DNA of 64,000 nucleotides. It comes from GWE2-40-63 sp041664345 (lineage in GTDB: Bacteria > Bacteroidota > Bacteroidia > Bacteroidales > SZUA-534). Positions 54,501-61,990 of the stretch are shown piece after piece (the first letter of the stretch is position 1; the number at the start of each line of letters is the position of its first letter). The notes below the pieces were generated by a model. That model was given only the letters and a program-made list of their open reading frames with translations, searched no databases and was not told the origin of the DNA. The position numbers and the translations under genes were made by a program. The stretch is from positions 1 through 64,000 of the forward strand of contig JBAYKX010000007.1 of the NCBI GenBank assembly GCA_041664345.1, written 5' to 3'.

Positions 54501-55069
54501 TCGTTTCCGGCTAAACCGGTAATAGCCGATAGTTCGCTAACCTTACTTTCAAATTCATTGAACGAATCGACCATTTTTTTAGCTCCAAAAACCACTCCTG
54601 TAAAGGAAGCAGCCATGGCCGTTATTAACCCGAAATAATTATTGAATCCACCGGCTAGTTTTTTAAATATTCCCTGTTGCTGGGTAAGTTCGCTGTTAAA
54701 CCCGGTCATGGCTCCTTTTAGGGTTTTCAGCTTTTCAACTTCTTGTCGGTAGTCTTTATGGTCCTTGCTTAAATTGCGAACCGCTTTTGCTTGCGTTTCA
54801 TACGCCTTTTTAAGTTGGTTGAATGTAGAACCATTCATATTTTTAAGCACCGAATCAACAGAAACTAATTCGCGCTTCAGTGATTTTATTTCAGTTTCGG
54901 TTTTATTCAGTTCTTTTTGAATGCCCGGGAGAAGATCGTGTTGTTGAAGGGTGAAAGCATCTTTGAGCTGCTTTTTCAAATCTTTGGCTTTTTGCTCAAT
55001 ACTTTCGAGCTGGGCTTCAACTTGTTTGTTATTTAGTTCTACCCGTGGGCGCGCAATCTTTTCTGCCAT
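51539..55069 (-). CDS. Phage tail tape measure protein
   Basis: 1176 residues, the largest protein of the cluster. The first 140 residues are coiled coil (QLESIEQKAKDLKKQL). Residues about 160-380 are the TIGR01760-like core (VAGAMNQFNLPASEAARVIN, LEVLATKQLKGEEAGTKL). Hydrophobic segments are near 475-500 and 560-580 (LVTLLVAAGVALYALTRQL). Another long coiled coil lies near 790-930. Tape measure length sets tail length in siphoviruses and myoviruses; this size suggests a tail on the order of 170-180 nm if 0.15 nm per residue holds. Confidence 0.9.
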   Translation of the reverse strand: MAEKIARPRVELNNKQVEAQLESIEQKAKDLKKQLKDAFTLQQHDLLPGIQKELNKTETEIKSLKRELVSVDSVLKNMNGSTFNQLKKAYETQAKAVRNLSKDHKDYRQEVEKLKTLKGAMTGFNSELTQQQGIFKKLAGGFNNYFGLITAMAASFTGVVFGAKKMVDSFNEFESKVSELSAITGLAGNDLKWLSDQAKELSTSTLEGGIKITKSATDIVDAYKLMGSARPELLKNKEDLNEVTKQALILAEAAKMETAPAVEAVAGAMNQFNLPASEAARVINTLAAGALEGSAEISDLTGSMKNVGAVANDSNMSLEQTVAALEVLATKQLKGEEAGTKLRGALLKMKDAGLGYASGQFNMADAMNEANKKINEQGTAAEKDALKIKYFGAENVTAGTILLNNIGTYESLTKAVTGTNEAIRQASINTSNNSAALEQAKNKAQLTAIEFGEKLAPAMTFSTNAVTMFLKVLMATINFISTHIGVITTITAAIGAYTLAIQVAKRWDDIHYASMVAKEFIVKTYTIAKKVLTGQIKLATIAQQAWNLAQKANPIALLVTLLVAAGVALYALTRQLSSAEKAQKAVNDVTVEAQKNIAAEKIEMEKLMKIAKDEKKSKEERLAAIKKLNEISPEYFGNLTLETINTDAATTASDKYLASLLKRAEAEAAYNALVELEQKRLAAVASGDDKKLETWQHIVTGIRMALGDTQAVYSSLETSAENAKKAEEDYIETKKRLLDIISRGNTAASSVNPNSPTPDLTTDPTNTTKKDKTDSKDFLKPLLERLEEQKKLIIQAQKELNDAGIASLKDGIEKEKAIEEQRWREEQENLKGRIVKKQQLNSYEVEINELTYAQLEIKKAEHLKRIAAIEDDDYARKTLDKLMIAELEAATDEEAFQAKLEILQEQYNQEFALADGNRLKELQAEAKLENDKRQLKLDAFEAKKQIQMAELGVAQQAFGTLRELVGQESKMGQALYLFEQAAAIGQVIFNTGIANAKAVAASPLSFGMPWVGINTASAAISIAGIAGQALKSMGGFEVGGYTSQGNSSDAAGIVHKNEFVANAKATANPSVKRALDIINLAQQNGTINTLDLPTAIANMNITRGYASGGYTTDTIQPVKPNNKTTESGSLDSAAKYIYEAALIFKSKQLVITADAIKRINEIGAEIEVQKKVGSRT

Positions 55070-55081
55070 GTTTTTTTATTG

Positions 55082-55209
55082 GCAAGGTATTGCCTTGGGC
55101 AAAGGTGGTAAAGGACACTTTATTAATTAGCAATTGGCAATTAGCAATTAGTAATTAATAAGATTTGAGATATTAGATGTGAGATGTGAGAAAAGAGAAA
55201 CCCACCGGA
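55082..55209. repeat. AATTAG-rich spacer with a hairpin at hicA end
   Basis: Short repeats of GCAATTAG type (55128-55160) lie between hicA and the tape measure gene. A stem AAACCCA..TGGGTTT (about 55198-55222) overlaps the end of hicA and may act as a terminator. Confidence 0.45.
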
Positions 55210-55521
55210 TTAGGTTGGGTTTTTATCGATGTTTTTTTTTGCAGGCTTTTTTTCGAAGGTAGTATTGTTGCGCTCTATTATTACCGTTCCAAGCAATATA
55301 TCGAAGAAATCTTTTTTTGTGTAGCCCATGGGTCTAAGGGCATTTAATATTATAAACTCGGGAACCGGTTCAATGTGGTTTTGAAATGCAATGGGCCTGA
55401 ATAAATCGGAACGCACATATTTAACATGGCCTTTTTTGTTTTCCATAAATTTGCATTGTGCCAATTCCAGAAAAGCTTCAAATTCGGCAATTGATATGTT
55501 GCTGAGCTTTCTTGTTGACAT
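55210..55521 (-). CDS. hicA: HicA-like toxin
   Basis: 103 residues. ISIAEFEAFLELAQCKF and ENKKGHVKYVRSDL match the HicA dsRBD-like fold with the active His in GH. HicA toxins cleave mRNA and are blocked by HicB. The gene directly follows the HicB-like gene with a one-base overlap, in the order B-A. Compared with the classical HicA (about 60 residues) it is longer at the C-terminus (basic tail). Confidence 0.6.
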   Translation of the reverse strand: MSTRKLSNISIAEFEAFLELAQCKFMENKKGHVKYVRSDLFRPIAFQNHIEPVPEFIILNALRPMGYTKKDFFDILLGTVIIERNNTTFEKKPAKKNIDKNPT

Positions 55522-55913
55522 TATGCAAATTCTAATCCATATACATTTTCAAAATCATGTACTCCTTTTTTATTTTGCAAATCCCTAAAGGTTTCATTTT
55601 CCTGTAGCAAATCTTCCACATCGGGAGCCATTGATCGTTTTTTGCGTATGTTAATGCTCCATCCCAACCGCTCCAATTCTTTGTATATGGTTTTTTTCTT
55701 TTTCGAATAATCAACAAAATCATTCAACATGTATTCAAACGATTCCTTTGCCTCATTTATACTATTTCCATACCCAGTTAAATCAAGAGCCGGCGAATAC
55801 AGAAAATGAACATTGGAATCATCATCTTTCCATCCTTTTAAAAGCAACTGTATTTCTACTCTCCCTTTTTTTATTTTAAAAGAACCGGTTATGCTATGTT
55901 GTTTCATATCCAT
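55521..55913 (-). CDS. hicB: HicB-like antitoxin
   Basis: 130 residues. VEIQLLLKGWKDDDSNVHFLYSP then LDLTGYGNSINEAKESFEYML is the HicB partial RNase H fold (strand, strand, helix). The C-terminal half is charged and may bind DNA or toxin. Pairing with the next gene and overlap support a toxin-antitoxin module inside the prophage. There is no promoter box immediately upstream that fits the consensus fully. Confidence 0.62.
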   Translation of the reverse strand: MDMKQHSITGSFKIKKGRVEIQLLLKGWKDDDSNVHFLYSPALDLTGYGNSINEAKESFEYMLNDFVDYSKKKKTIYKELERLGWSINIRKKRSMAPDVEDLLQENETFRDLQNKKGVHDFENVYGLEFA

Positions 55914-56051
55914 AAAACAGAAAATGAATTAAAAAGTTTTGTATTTATAGTACAAATATAGTGCTTAAAATTCTATTAGCAATAGTAAATAAAAAAAGAC
56001 GCACACCGTGCGTCTGTACATTTGGGATTAAAATGTTTTCGAGGACATCCG

Positions 56052-56237
56052 TTAATCGGCTGCTAATTTACGTAAATCGAGCCTTGATTGTACAAGGGCC
56101 GTTAAAATATTTTGCTTTAGTTGCCATTGTTCTTGGTTTTGCTCTTGGTCCATATCCATTACTATAAGGCAAATGGCATCGGAAATGTTTTCGCAAACTT
56201 CGTTAACAAGGGCTCTTTTTTTTGATAGTATGTTCAT
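56052..56237 (-). CDS. Small prophage protein, unknown
   Basis: 61 residues (MNILSKKRALVNEVCENIS start). It overlaps the end of the previous gene by 4 bases (ATGA), so it is really translated. Mostly helical and acidic. No family recognised. Confidence 0.55.
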   Translation of the reverse strand: MNILSKKRALVNEVCENISDAICLIVMDMDQEQNQEQWQLKQNILTALVQSRLDLRKLAAD

Positions 56238-56692
56238 TTGGCCTCCTGGTTAAGGGTGAATAAATGGGTACGGGCTTTCATATACATTTCAAAAGCGTTG
56301 CTGTAACCGGCAATGGCTTCCTGTGTTTTTTGCTCAGCCTGTTTTATTTCAGCTTTCCAACCGGTTACTATTTCGGCTAAGCTATTAACATCGCGCTGGG
56401 CCATAACTGTGGCATCGGCATTGTATTCTTTTAGCCATGTTAAAAACTGTTCTTCGGTAATGCGGCCTTCGGCAGCATACTGGTGGGCTAGCCACATTCC
56501 TTTTTCGCCCCAGTAATATTCGGTACCGTTTGGGTAAACTACTTTAACTGGGTCACCCCAAGTTTTACTAGCTTCAAAAATGTGGTAACATAGTCCGGTA
56601 AGACTATTTTCGGTAAATTCTTCGGTAATTTTGGCTACCTGATGAAAATGAATAATAAATTCACTGCTGGTTTTAGGTTCTAAATTTTTCAT
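56234..56692 (-). CDS. Prophage protein, unknown (152 aa)
   Basis: 152 residues. WGDPVKVVYPNGTEYYWGEKGMWLAHQYA and EEQFLTWLKEYNADATVMAQ are distinct blocks; the C-terminal half is a helical, Gln/Lys-rich stretch (AEIKQAEQKTQEAI). The pattern is not one I recognise. It follows the KilA-N gene in the same direction. Confidence 0.55.
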   Translation of the reverse strand: MKNLEPKTSSEFIIHFHQVAKITEEFTENSLTGLCYHIFEASKTWGDPVKVVYPNGTEYYWGEKGMWLAHQYAAEGRITEEQFLTWLKEYNADATVMAQRDVNSLAEIVTGWKAEIKQAEQKTQEAIAGYSNAFEMYMKARTHLFTLNQEAK

Positions 56693-56705
56693 AAATTTGT
56701 ATGTT

Positions 56706-56750
56706 TTATTTATTTAATAGCCCCCGGCAATGTTTCTGAGACATGCCAGG
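56706..56750. terminator. Hairpin with T tract in plus orientation
   Basis: GGCAATGT and ACATGCC plus flanking CCCC/GGGG form a stem, followed on the plus strand by TTTTTT. No plus-strand gene ends here, so the direction does not match the genes. Confidence 0.4.
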
Positions 56751-56762
56751 GGTTTTTTATTT

Positions 56763-57338
56763 TTAATTAGTTGGAAAAAACGGTTTCATATCGCGGTAAA
56801 TTTCACGGAAGCGGGCTTTTGTGGCATTAGCCCTTATGCTTCGTTCATGTGTTAATTCAGCATTTAGCTTAATAAACTTTTCAAAATCATCACCGTTTTT
56901 ATCGGCCTTACGTTCCAATTTACTTAGCTCATGTTGCAATAATACAGCACGCGAAATTGAATTATCCTGCTCACGGGAATAGGAAAACAATATTTCATCG
57001 ATGGTTTTGTAAACCCAAACCTCAAAGAAAGGATCTAACCATGCGGCAAATTTTAATGCAACGGTTCTATGCATCCAAGTTCCATTAATTGAATTGTGAC
57101 CTTTTACTGTTTTTACAAGTTTTCCTTTCGGTGAAAATTCATTCTCAAACTGAATATCTTCAGTTTGACAGAAAGCATTTATGAAATTTCTTGTACTGTC
57201 GATTTTTACAAAATCGGTTACATTTTTACCAAATGCTTTTGCCATTTGCGTGGCATTTACCATTACATTGGCATTAACTACTGAGGGCTCAAAAGCTATT
57301 TCAGCACCTCCAAAACTTTTTGTTACAATCATATTCAT
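56763..57338 (-). CDS. KilA-N domain protein (antirepressor-like)
   Basis: 191 residues. VNATQMAKAFGKNVTDFVKIDSTRNFINAF and GTWMHRTVALKFAAWLDPFFEVWVYKTID are the KilA-N fold, a DNA-binding domain typical of phage antirepressors. The C-terminal third is a coiled coil (LLQHELSKLERKADKNGDDFE). It faces a small plus-strand gene across 104 AT-rich bases, an arrangement that looks like a switch region. It sits inside the structural cluster rather than with early genes. Confidence 0.8.
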   Translation of the reverse strand: MNMIVTKSFGGAEIAFEPSVVNANVMVNATQMAKAFGKNVTDFVKIDSTRNFINAFCQTEDIQFENEFSPKGKLVKTVKGHNSINGTWMHRTVALKFAAWLDPFFEVWVYKTIDEILFSYSREQDNSISRAVLLQHELSKLERKADKNGDDFEKFIKLNAELTHERSIRANATKARFREIYRDMKPFFPTN

Positions 57339-57442
57339 TATATTATAATTAATAATAATATTATTTAATTACAAAATAATGATAAATAAATGATGAAAAC
57401 AAATTAATTTATAATATTTTTACATTATAAATAATTATACCT
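57339..57442. promoter_or_regulatory. Divergent regulatory region between KilA-N and RHH-like genes
   Basis: 104 bases of nearly pure A/T (TATTATAATTAATAATAATA and TTATAAATAATTATA stretches) separate two divergent starts. It is the likely operator-promoter of a genetic switch. Confidence 0.5.
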
Positions 57443-57622
57443 ATGAAAGAAGGCGAAGTTTCAGTTACATTCCATGTAGATAAAGATTTATTAAAGAATT
57501 TTGAGGATGCAATTAGGCACAAAGAAAAGGAAATTGGAGTTCCTTTGAATAGAAAACAAGCATTGCACCTTGCTATAAAAGAGGCTTCTGCAAAATGGAA
57601 ACAAAAAAACCCAACCTTATAG
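57443..57622 (+). CDS. Small ribbon-helix-helix-like protein
   Basis: 59 residues from ATG 57443. VSVTFHVDKDLLKNFEDAI gives a strand and helix, and LNRKQALHLAIKEASAKW the second helix, a pattern like RHH DNA-binding proteins. It is the only plus-strand gene inside the leftward cluster and is divergent from the KilA-N gene. A terminator follows at 57602-57632. A repressor role is inferred. Confidence 0.6.
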   Translation: MKEGEVSVTFHVDKDLLKNFEDAIRHKEKEIGVPLNRKQALHLAIKEASAKWKQKNPTL

Positions 57623-57634
57623 GCTGGGTTTTTT
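57602..57634. terminator. Bidirectional terminator
   Basis: AAAAAACCCA pairs with TGGGTTTTTT around the loop ACCTTATAGGC. It ends the plus-strand RHH-like gene and, from the other side, the 206-aa minus-strand gene that ends at 57637. Confidence 0.82.
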
Positions 57635-57636
57635 TG

Positions 57637-58257
57637 TTACTTTTTAAATTCATTTCTAAGTTTTTCGTTATATTCTTTATATGGGTAAATAGAATCAAGA
57701 TGTTTAAAAACCCTATCAGTAAAAACAATACCAGCTTCCTTTGTTTCATTAAACCATGGCCAAATTTCATCCTTTTGCAAGAATTCAGCAGCATGCAATA
57801 ACTGTTCTTCGTATTTTAGGCCAATACGCTCCTGAATTAGCTTATAATCGTTACTTGAAAATTTAACCTTTTGCTTTTTGGCTTCAATAAACCAATTTTC
57901 AATTTTTGAAGGATCTGCCTTTGACCAATCACCAATTTCAATTATTACTTTAAAAATAGTATAAGGCCATGAATCACACTCCCAACTTATATTAACTTTT
58001 TTTGCTTCATTAAAACGCAAGTTGTGTTCTTCCAAATATGCTTGAAATGGAGTATTAAAATAATTATTTATTAATGAATCAAAAATATCTGATGTTATCT
58101 CTCTAGTATATTCAATAATAAAATCATCAGGATCGGAGAAAACATTAAAACTATTAATAAAATTATTATAAGCTTTTTCTTTTTGTTCATAAGTAGTTTC
58201 TTCACTTATCCAAGTATTAAAAGCTTTCGTTTGAGCATCAGTTACATCTTTAATCAT
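57637..58257 (-). CDS. Prophage accessory protein, unknown (206 aa)
   Basis: 206 residues, no signal peptide, helical. WISEETTYEQKEKAYNNFIN and WPWFNETKEAGIVFTDRVFKHLDS are distinctive, and aromatic-rich WECDSWPYTIFKVIIEIGDW is central. No family is recognised. It follows two exported proteins. Confidence 0.5.
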   Translation of the reverse strand: MIKDVTDAQTKAFNTWISEETTYEQKEKAYNNFINSFNVFSDPDDFIIEYTREITSDIFDSLINNYFNTPFQAYLEEHNLRFNEAKKVNISWECDSWPYTIFKVIIEIGDWSKADPSKIENWFIEAKKQKVKFSSNDYKLIQERIGLKYEEQLLHAAEFLQKDEIWPWFNETKEAGIVFTDRVFKHLDSIYPYKEYNEKLRNEFKK

Positions 58258-58272
58258 AGCAAATATTTTTTT

Positions 58273-58641
58273 TTAATCTTCCCATGTATATAGTTTTTTA
58301 GTTTCTGGGGCAAGCTCATCAAATGGTTTTCTAAGTAGATAGTGGTAAATACTTGCGTCACCTACTGAAAGGGTATAAGCCTGAACAAATTCCCATCCGT
58401 GCATACCCATATAATTTAATGCAGCTACCATGCTTCCAAATTTTAGATCTATATCTTTTGAATCAACTAATTGTGATGCCCTACCGGTTGATTCAATATC
58501 GCCATAATCAATAACTACAGTTATTTGTCCATTTAATTTTAACTGTCCCATTAATAAACAATGAACATATTTTGGTTTGAACTGACTAAACCCAACAAAG
58601 CAAAAACCGACAAATATTGCCAGTAACAGTAATTTTTTCAT
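58273..58641 (-). CDS. Small exported protein, DUF4177-like
   Basis: 122 residues. A signal peptide (MKKLLLLAIFVGFCFVGFS) is followed by a short mature part with ALNYMGMHGWEFVQAYTL, which resembles DUF4177 (GWE-V motif). It is in the accessory block between the tail-completion genes and the tape measure. It may act in the host envelope as a lysogenic conversion factor. Confidence 0.6.
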   Translation of the reverse strand: MKKLLLLAIFVGFCFVGFSQFKPKYVHCLLMGQLKLNGQITVVIDYGDIESTGRASQLVDSKDIDLKFGSMVAALNYMGMHGWEFVQAYTLSVGDASIYHYLLRKPFDELAPETKKLYTWED

Positions 58642-58657
58642 AATCGTTTATTTAAGG

Positions 58658-59092
58658 TTAAAATTTATAAACTAAACTTACCCCATTACCGGTAAAGTTA
58701 AGGCTGGTGTTTTTTTGGGCTTGTTTGCGCTCCTCGTCCATTAGGTTGCCGGCACTTATAAGTTTACCAAAAGCCACCAAGGTACAAGCAAAGCTGGCCC
58801 CGTAAAACACATTACTAACGGTGTTAATGGTTTTCTGTTTACCAGAATAATCGGTGGTAAGGTTCTGCTCCTGTTGGCTTTTAATTGATTGGTTGCCTAA
58901 ATAACTAATTGTAGCACCGGCAAAGCTTAAAGCCGCACCCAAATAAAAAGCCTTACCGGCCCCTTTTAATTGGCTGCCTGCTGTTTTGGTTGTGTTTTTG
59001 GGTTTGCGGTTATCCCAATAGTTAATAGCTTCGTCGGTCTGGGCAATTGCCATAATGGGCATAAAGGCTAAAAAAATAAGTAGAATTTTCAT
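58658..59092 (-). CDS. Exported small protein, unknown
   Basis: 144 residues. The signal peptide (MKILLIFLAFMPIMAIA) ends at AQ. Two hydrophobic, Gly/Ala-rich stretches (GAGKAFYLGAALSFAGATI, and VFYGASFACTLVAFG) could insert in a membrane. The C-terminal aromatic ending (LVYKF) is outer-membrane-like. A terminator sits upstream at 59151, so it has its own transcription. Confidence 0.6.
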   Translation of the reverse strand: MKILLIFLAFMPIMAIAQTDEAINYWDNRKPKNTTKTAGSQLKGAGKAFYLGAALSFAGATISYLGNQSIKSQQEQNLTTDYSGKQKTINTVSNVFYGASFACTLVAFGKLISAGNLMDEERKQAQKNTSLNFTGNGVSLVYKF

Positions 59093-59150
59093 TTATTAAT
59101 GGTTTATAGTTGGAGTATAAAGCTAACAACAATAAACTATATAAACAAAA

Positions 59151-59174
59151 AAAAGCGGTGGTTAGCCGCTTTTA
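59151..59174. terminator. Rho-independent terminator
   Basis: AAAAGCGG pairs with CCGCTTTT around the 7-base loop TGGTTAG, flanked by A and T tracts. It separates the tail-completion genes from the exported-protein block. Confidence 0.75.
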
Positions 59175-59197
59175 TCCTTTCCTCCTCCCTATAAGAT

Positions 59198-59374
59198 TTA
59201 ACTATCAAACTTTTGAAAGAGTTCGCAAAGCACAGCAATAACCGAATTATTATCGGTAATGGTTCCTTCGCTGCTAATGGCAATAATTTTAATACTTTCA
59301 ATTATTGCCCTTTTAAACTCTTCCTTTTCTTCCGATTTGACAACAATTGTCAAGTCTTGTTTTTCATTACTCAT
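59198..59374 (-). CDS. Small prophage protein (58 aa)
   Basis: The minus-strand ATG at 59374 opens a 58-residue frame (MSNEKQDLTIVVKSEEKEEF start, LFQKFDS end) 26 bases after the tail-completion-like gene. It is beta-alpha and acidic. The spacing and direction fit the cluster. No family recognised. Confidence 0.55.
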   Translation of the reverse strand: MSNEKQDLTIVVKSEEKEEFKRAIIESIKIIAISSEGTITDNNSVIAVLCELFQKFDS

Positions 59375-59400
59375 AGGTTTACATTTTTTGGGTGGGATTA

Positions 59401-59781
59401 TTAATCGTTTAAGGTATCAACTATTGAACTAGCAATCTTCATACCGTATTTTTCGGCCAAAATTTCGGCTAATTTATCTACATGGTAATCGAATGTGGCG
59501 CTAAACCAAGGCCGTTTTTTGCGGCGGGTAACTGAATTGCCTACATCATCCGATTCAATTCCGCGTCCTACACCCATATCAACAAACCGACCATAATAAT
59601 TAAAGGCAAATACAATGCGTTCCGGGTCACCACCTGAATTGGTATATACATGATAAACGAATGAATTTAATAATTCGCCTGTATGGGTTATTTTTTTGCG
59701 GATAATTTTACTTTCCCAAACCTTAATCACAATCTCAGCCCACGCTTCAACCGATAACCGTATGTCTTCGTTTTCGCTCAT
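59401..59781 (-). CDS. Tail-completion-like protein (HK97 gp10-type)
   Basis: 126 residues from ATG 59781 (TAATG overlap with the previous gene). FNYYGRFVDMGVGRGIES and a basic RRKKRPWFSATFDYHVDKLAEIL end resemble the gp10-type head-tail connector/neck proteins with the conserved 'YGRFVDMGVG' block. It probably joins the head and tail. Confidence 0.62.
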   Translation of the reverse strand: MSENEDIRLSVEAWAEIVIKVWESKIIRKKITHTGELLNSFVYHVYTNSGGDPERIVFAFNYYGRFVDMGVGRGIESDDVGNSVTRRKKRPWFSATFDYHVDKLAEILAEKYGMKIASSIVDTLND

Positions 59782-60281
59782 TATACCTCCCAATCGGCTG
59801 CATTGTATACCATTCCCGATGATTGATTGACATCGAACCGGAAGTAAACGGAAATAGCCCTGTCGCCAAATGGACCAACAGGAAAGTAAGGAATATTGCC
59901 AAACTGCATTAAATCTAACCCATGTAGCCTTTGCCGGCTATCGTGTAACATTTTAGCCAATATCTTTTGCCCTATGGTTTTACATTGTTTCTTAGCGGCG
60001 GCCCTTGCACCATGGTCAGCAAATTCATAATTGGTTACAATGTAAAATTCATAGCTGGGGGTATCCACAAAATTATCGCCAAGGTTATCCGATATCCTTC
60101 CTTCGTTATTTTCAACCACCATTAAAGCGGGGTACTGTGCATCGGGCAATTCGCCAATCAGTTCTTCAAGCCCTGCAATGCCCGATATACGGAAGAATCT
60201 TTTATTGAATTCATTGTGGCCTATATCTTTGAGTTTTATGGCCACATCCTCCATGTAGGTTATAAAATCGAACTGTATCAT
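59781..60281 (-). CDS. Tail terminator-like protein
   Basis: 166 residues from ATG 60281, chosen because the start is 2 bases after the preceding stop; a longer frame would overlap it. YPALMVVENNEGRIS and YEFYIVTNYEFADHG are beta-strand blocks with size and position of tail-terminator (gpU-like) proteins. The C-terminus (ISVYFRFDVNQSSGM) continues the beta sheet. The role is inferred from order. Confidence 0.58.
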   Translation of the reverse strand: MIQFDFITYMEDVAIKLKDIGHNEFNKRFFRISGIAGLEELIGELPDAQYPALMVVENNEGRISDNLGDNFVDTPSYEFYIVTNYEFADHGARAAAKKQCKTIGQKILAKMLHDSRQRLHGLDLMQFGNIPYFPVGPFGDRAISVYFRFDVNQSSGMVYNAADWEV

Positions 60282-60282
60282 G

Positions 60283-61134
60283 TTACTTCTTTTTATGCTT
60301 GCGTTTAAACTCCTGTACCCGCTCATGGGCCGTTTCCATTTCGCCCAATATTTCGCGCACATTCAAATCTAATAGCTGTTCGTTCTTTGTTGGGTCGCCA
60401 CCGTTAACGGCACGTACTAGGCTCATCATTTGGTTGGCCATGTTTTTGGTTTTGCCTGCCGAACTGTTATCGGGGCTAAATACATTGGGGAACTCTTTTT
60501 GCAAGGCTGACCTGGCACCGCTGTAAAAAGTAAACAATGCCAGCTTTTTATACATACGCAACCAAATTAGTTTATGGGCACGGCGGGCAAACAAATTATC
60601 GTTGAACCGTTCGCGGCGGTCGCCTCCATAACTTGGTGAATTTGGCATGTATGGATCAACCTGTGGGCGCCATAGTATGGCTACCAAATTATTCAAATAG
60701 GTAACATGCTTGCTTTTGCAAAAACTCAGAAAATTCATTTCGGCAAAAATAAATTCCCGGAGTGTGATGTTATAAATATTATCGTCGGGCCCGTATAAAC
60801 GGCGACGAAACATTTTTATAACCGGCATTGGGTTAATGGTTAATGTGCTTTCTTTTAGCAAAAACGAAAGTTCTTTAACCATTACAGTCACCTCTTCGGC
60901 CGTGAGTATGAAACTCCTTCTACCTTGCCTAAATTTAAAAAACTCTTTTGCTTCCTGCCAGTGGGTTTTTTTCATAAGGCGAATTCCAGAAAACTTGCAT
61001 AAACAGTTTATTAAAAGGAACTGTTCCGGAATGTCGAGCAGGTAATATTTCATTACAAAAAACAGTTGGCTAACGGTTAATTCGTTCCATGTTTTTGGGG
61101 TGGTGAGCCTGATGGTATCGGTTTGTTTTTTCAT
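60283..61134 (-). CDS. Structural-cluster protein, unknown (283 aa)
   Basis: 283 residues, helical, with WNELTVSQLFFVMKYYLLDIPEQ at the start and a very basic C-terminus (ERVQEFKRKHKKK). It begins 1 base after the DUF6712-like stop. It lies where head-tail connectors and assembly chaperones are usual. No signature lets me name it. Confidence 0.6.
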   Translation of the reverse strand: MKKQTDTIRLTTPKTWNELTVSQLFFVMKYYLLDIPEQFLLINCLCKFSGIRLMKKTHWQEAKEFFKFRQGRRSFILTAEEVTVMVKELSFLLKESTLTINPMPVIKMFRRRLYGPDDNIYNITLREFIFAEMNFLSFCKSKHVTYLNNLVAILWRPQVDPYMPNSPSYGGDRRERFNDNLFARRAHKLIWLRMYKKLALFTFYSGARSALQKEFPNVFSPDNSSAGKTKNMANQMMSLVRAVNGGDPTKNEQLLDLNVREILGEMETAHERVQEFKRKHKKK

Positions 61135-61135
61135 A

Positions 61136-61987
61136 TTATCCTAGTTTTATAAACCCGAATGTTGATAAATCGTTTTGAAACGCGGTGCTATATCCAAATT
61201 CTTGATAAACCGGGTACGTTTCTAAATGGGTGTTTAGAAAATCGATACAACTGTTTAAATATTCGTTGGCCGTTTCAATGTTTTTTTCATTCAAATGTTT
61301 CAATCCCAATGAATCGTCTTTCAGTTCATCGTTTCCTTTTAGATAAACGGCATAAAAAGCCAATGCTTTGCGAGCATCGGGCAATACATCCATATCATCG
61401 GTATCGGCAATTACCGCAACAAACTCAGGGCTTAATTTTTTGGTAACATAAAGCCTTTCGGCTTGCTTAATATAAGGTACCAGGTTCACAAACTTTACCC
61501 TCGAATAGTTAATATTTATCTCAGCTGGCCATTCGTCAATACTGGCCATCAACCCGCCATCAATCAAACTGCTTTTGTTCCAGGTTGGATAATTGGCTGA
61601 ATTCAATTCTAAAAACAAAAGGGCGTCGCTCAAGTAATCATCGGCCGCTTTAAGGCAGGCATCTTTAAAATTCTCAACCCGTTGCGCACTTGCGGGTGCC
61701 ATGTTCTGGTTGCTCACAATGCCAAACCCTGTTTTTGTCGATACCAAATCGATAAATGGAACTGCCTCCAGATAAGCCAAATTAGCAATGGCTCCCTTCA
61801 GCGATTCAATCAACAGCAAATTGTTTGCAGAAGGTTCTTCAACCATTAACTGTTTGGTTAAATCAACGCCCAGGTATTTAGGCAAATGTTTCAACATGGC
61901 ACGGGTTTCGTGCATGGTTAGGTATTGAATATCAACCATGGTGGTTGGTATGTAATCCTTTATTTCCGAAATGGTTTTGAATATCAT
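61136..61987 (-). CDS. DUF6712-like prophage protein
   Basis: 283 residues. EIKDYIPT at the start, TKTGFGIVSNQNMAPAS and ESLKGAIANLAYLEAVPF are typical of DUF6712-type proteins found in Bacteroidota prophages next to the portal. It is probably an adaptor at the neck. It follows the portal-like gene with 3 bases between. Confidence 0.72.
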   Translation of the reverse strand: MIFKTISEIKDYIPTTMVDIQYLTMHETRAMLKHLPKYLGVDLTKQLMVEEPSANNLLLIESLKGAIANLAYLEAVPFIDLVSTKTGFGIVSNQNMAPASAQRVENFKDACLKAADDYLSDALLFLELNSANYPTWNKSSLIDGGLMASIDEWPAEININYSRVKFVNLVPYIKQAERLYVTKKLSPEFVAVIADTDDMDVLPDARKALAFYAVYLKGNDELKDDSLGLKHLNEKNIETANEYLNSCIDFLNTHLETYPVYQEFGYSTAFQNDLSTFGFIKLG

Positions 61988-61990
61988 GGC

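Noticed and set aside
51847..54638. Several plus-strand open frames inside the tape measure gene
   Set aside because: They are antisense shadows of a long, well-supported coding region and lack family motifs.
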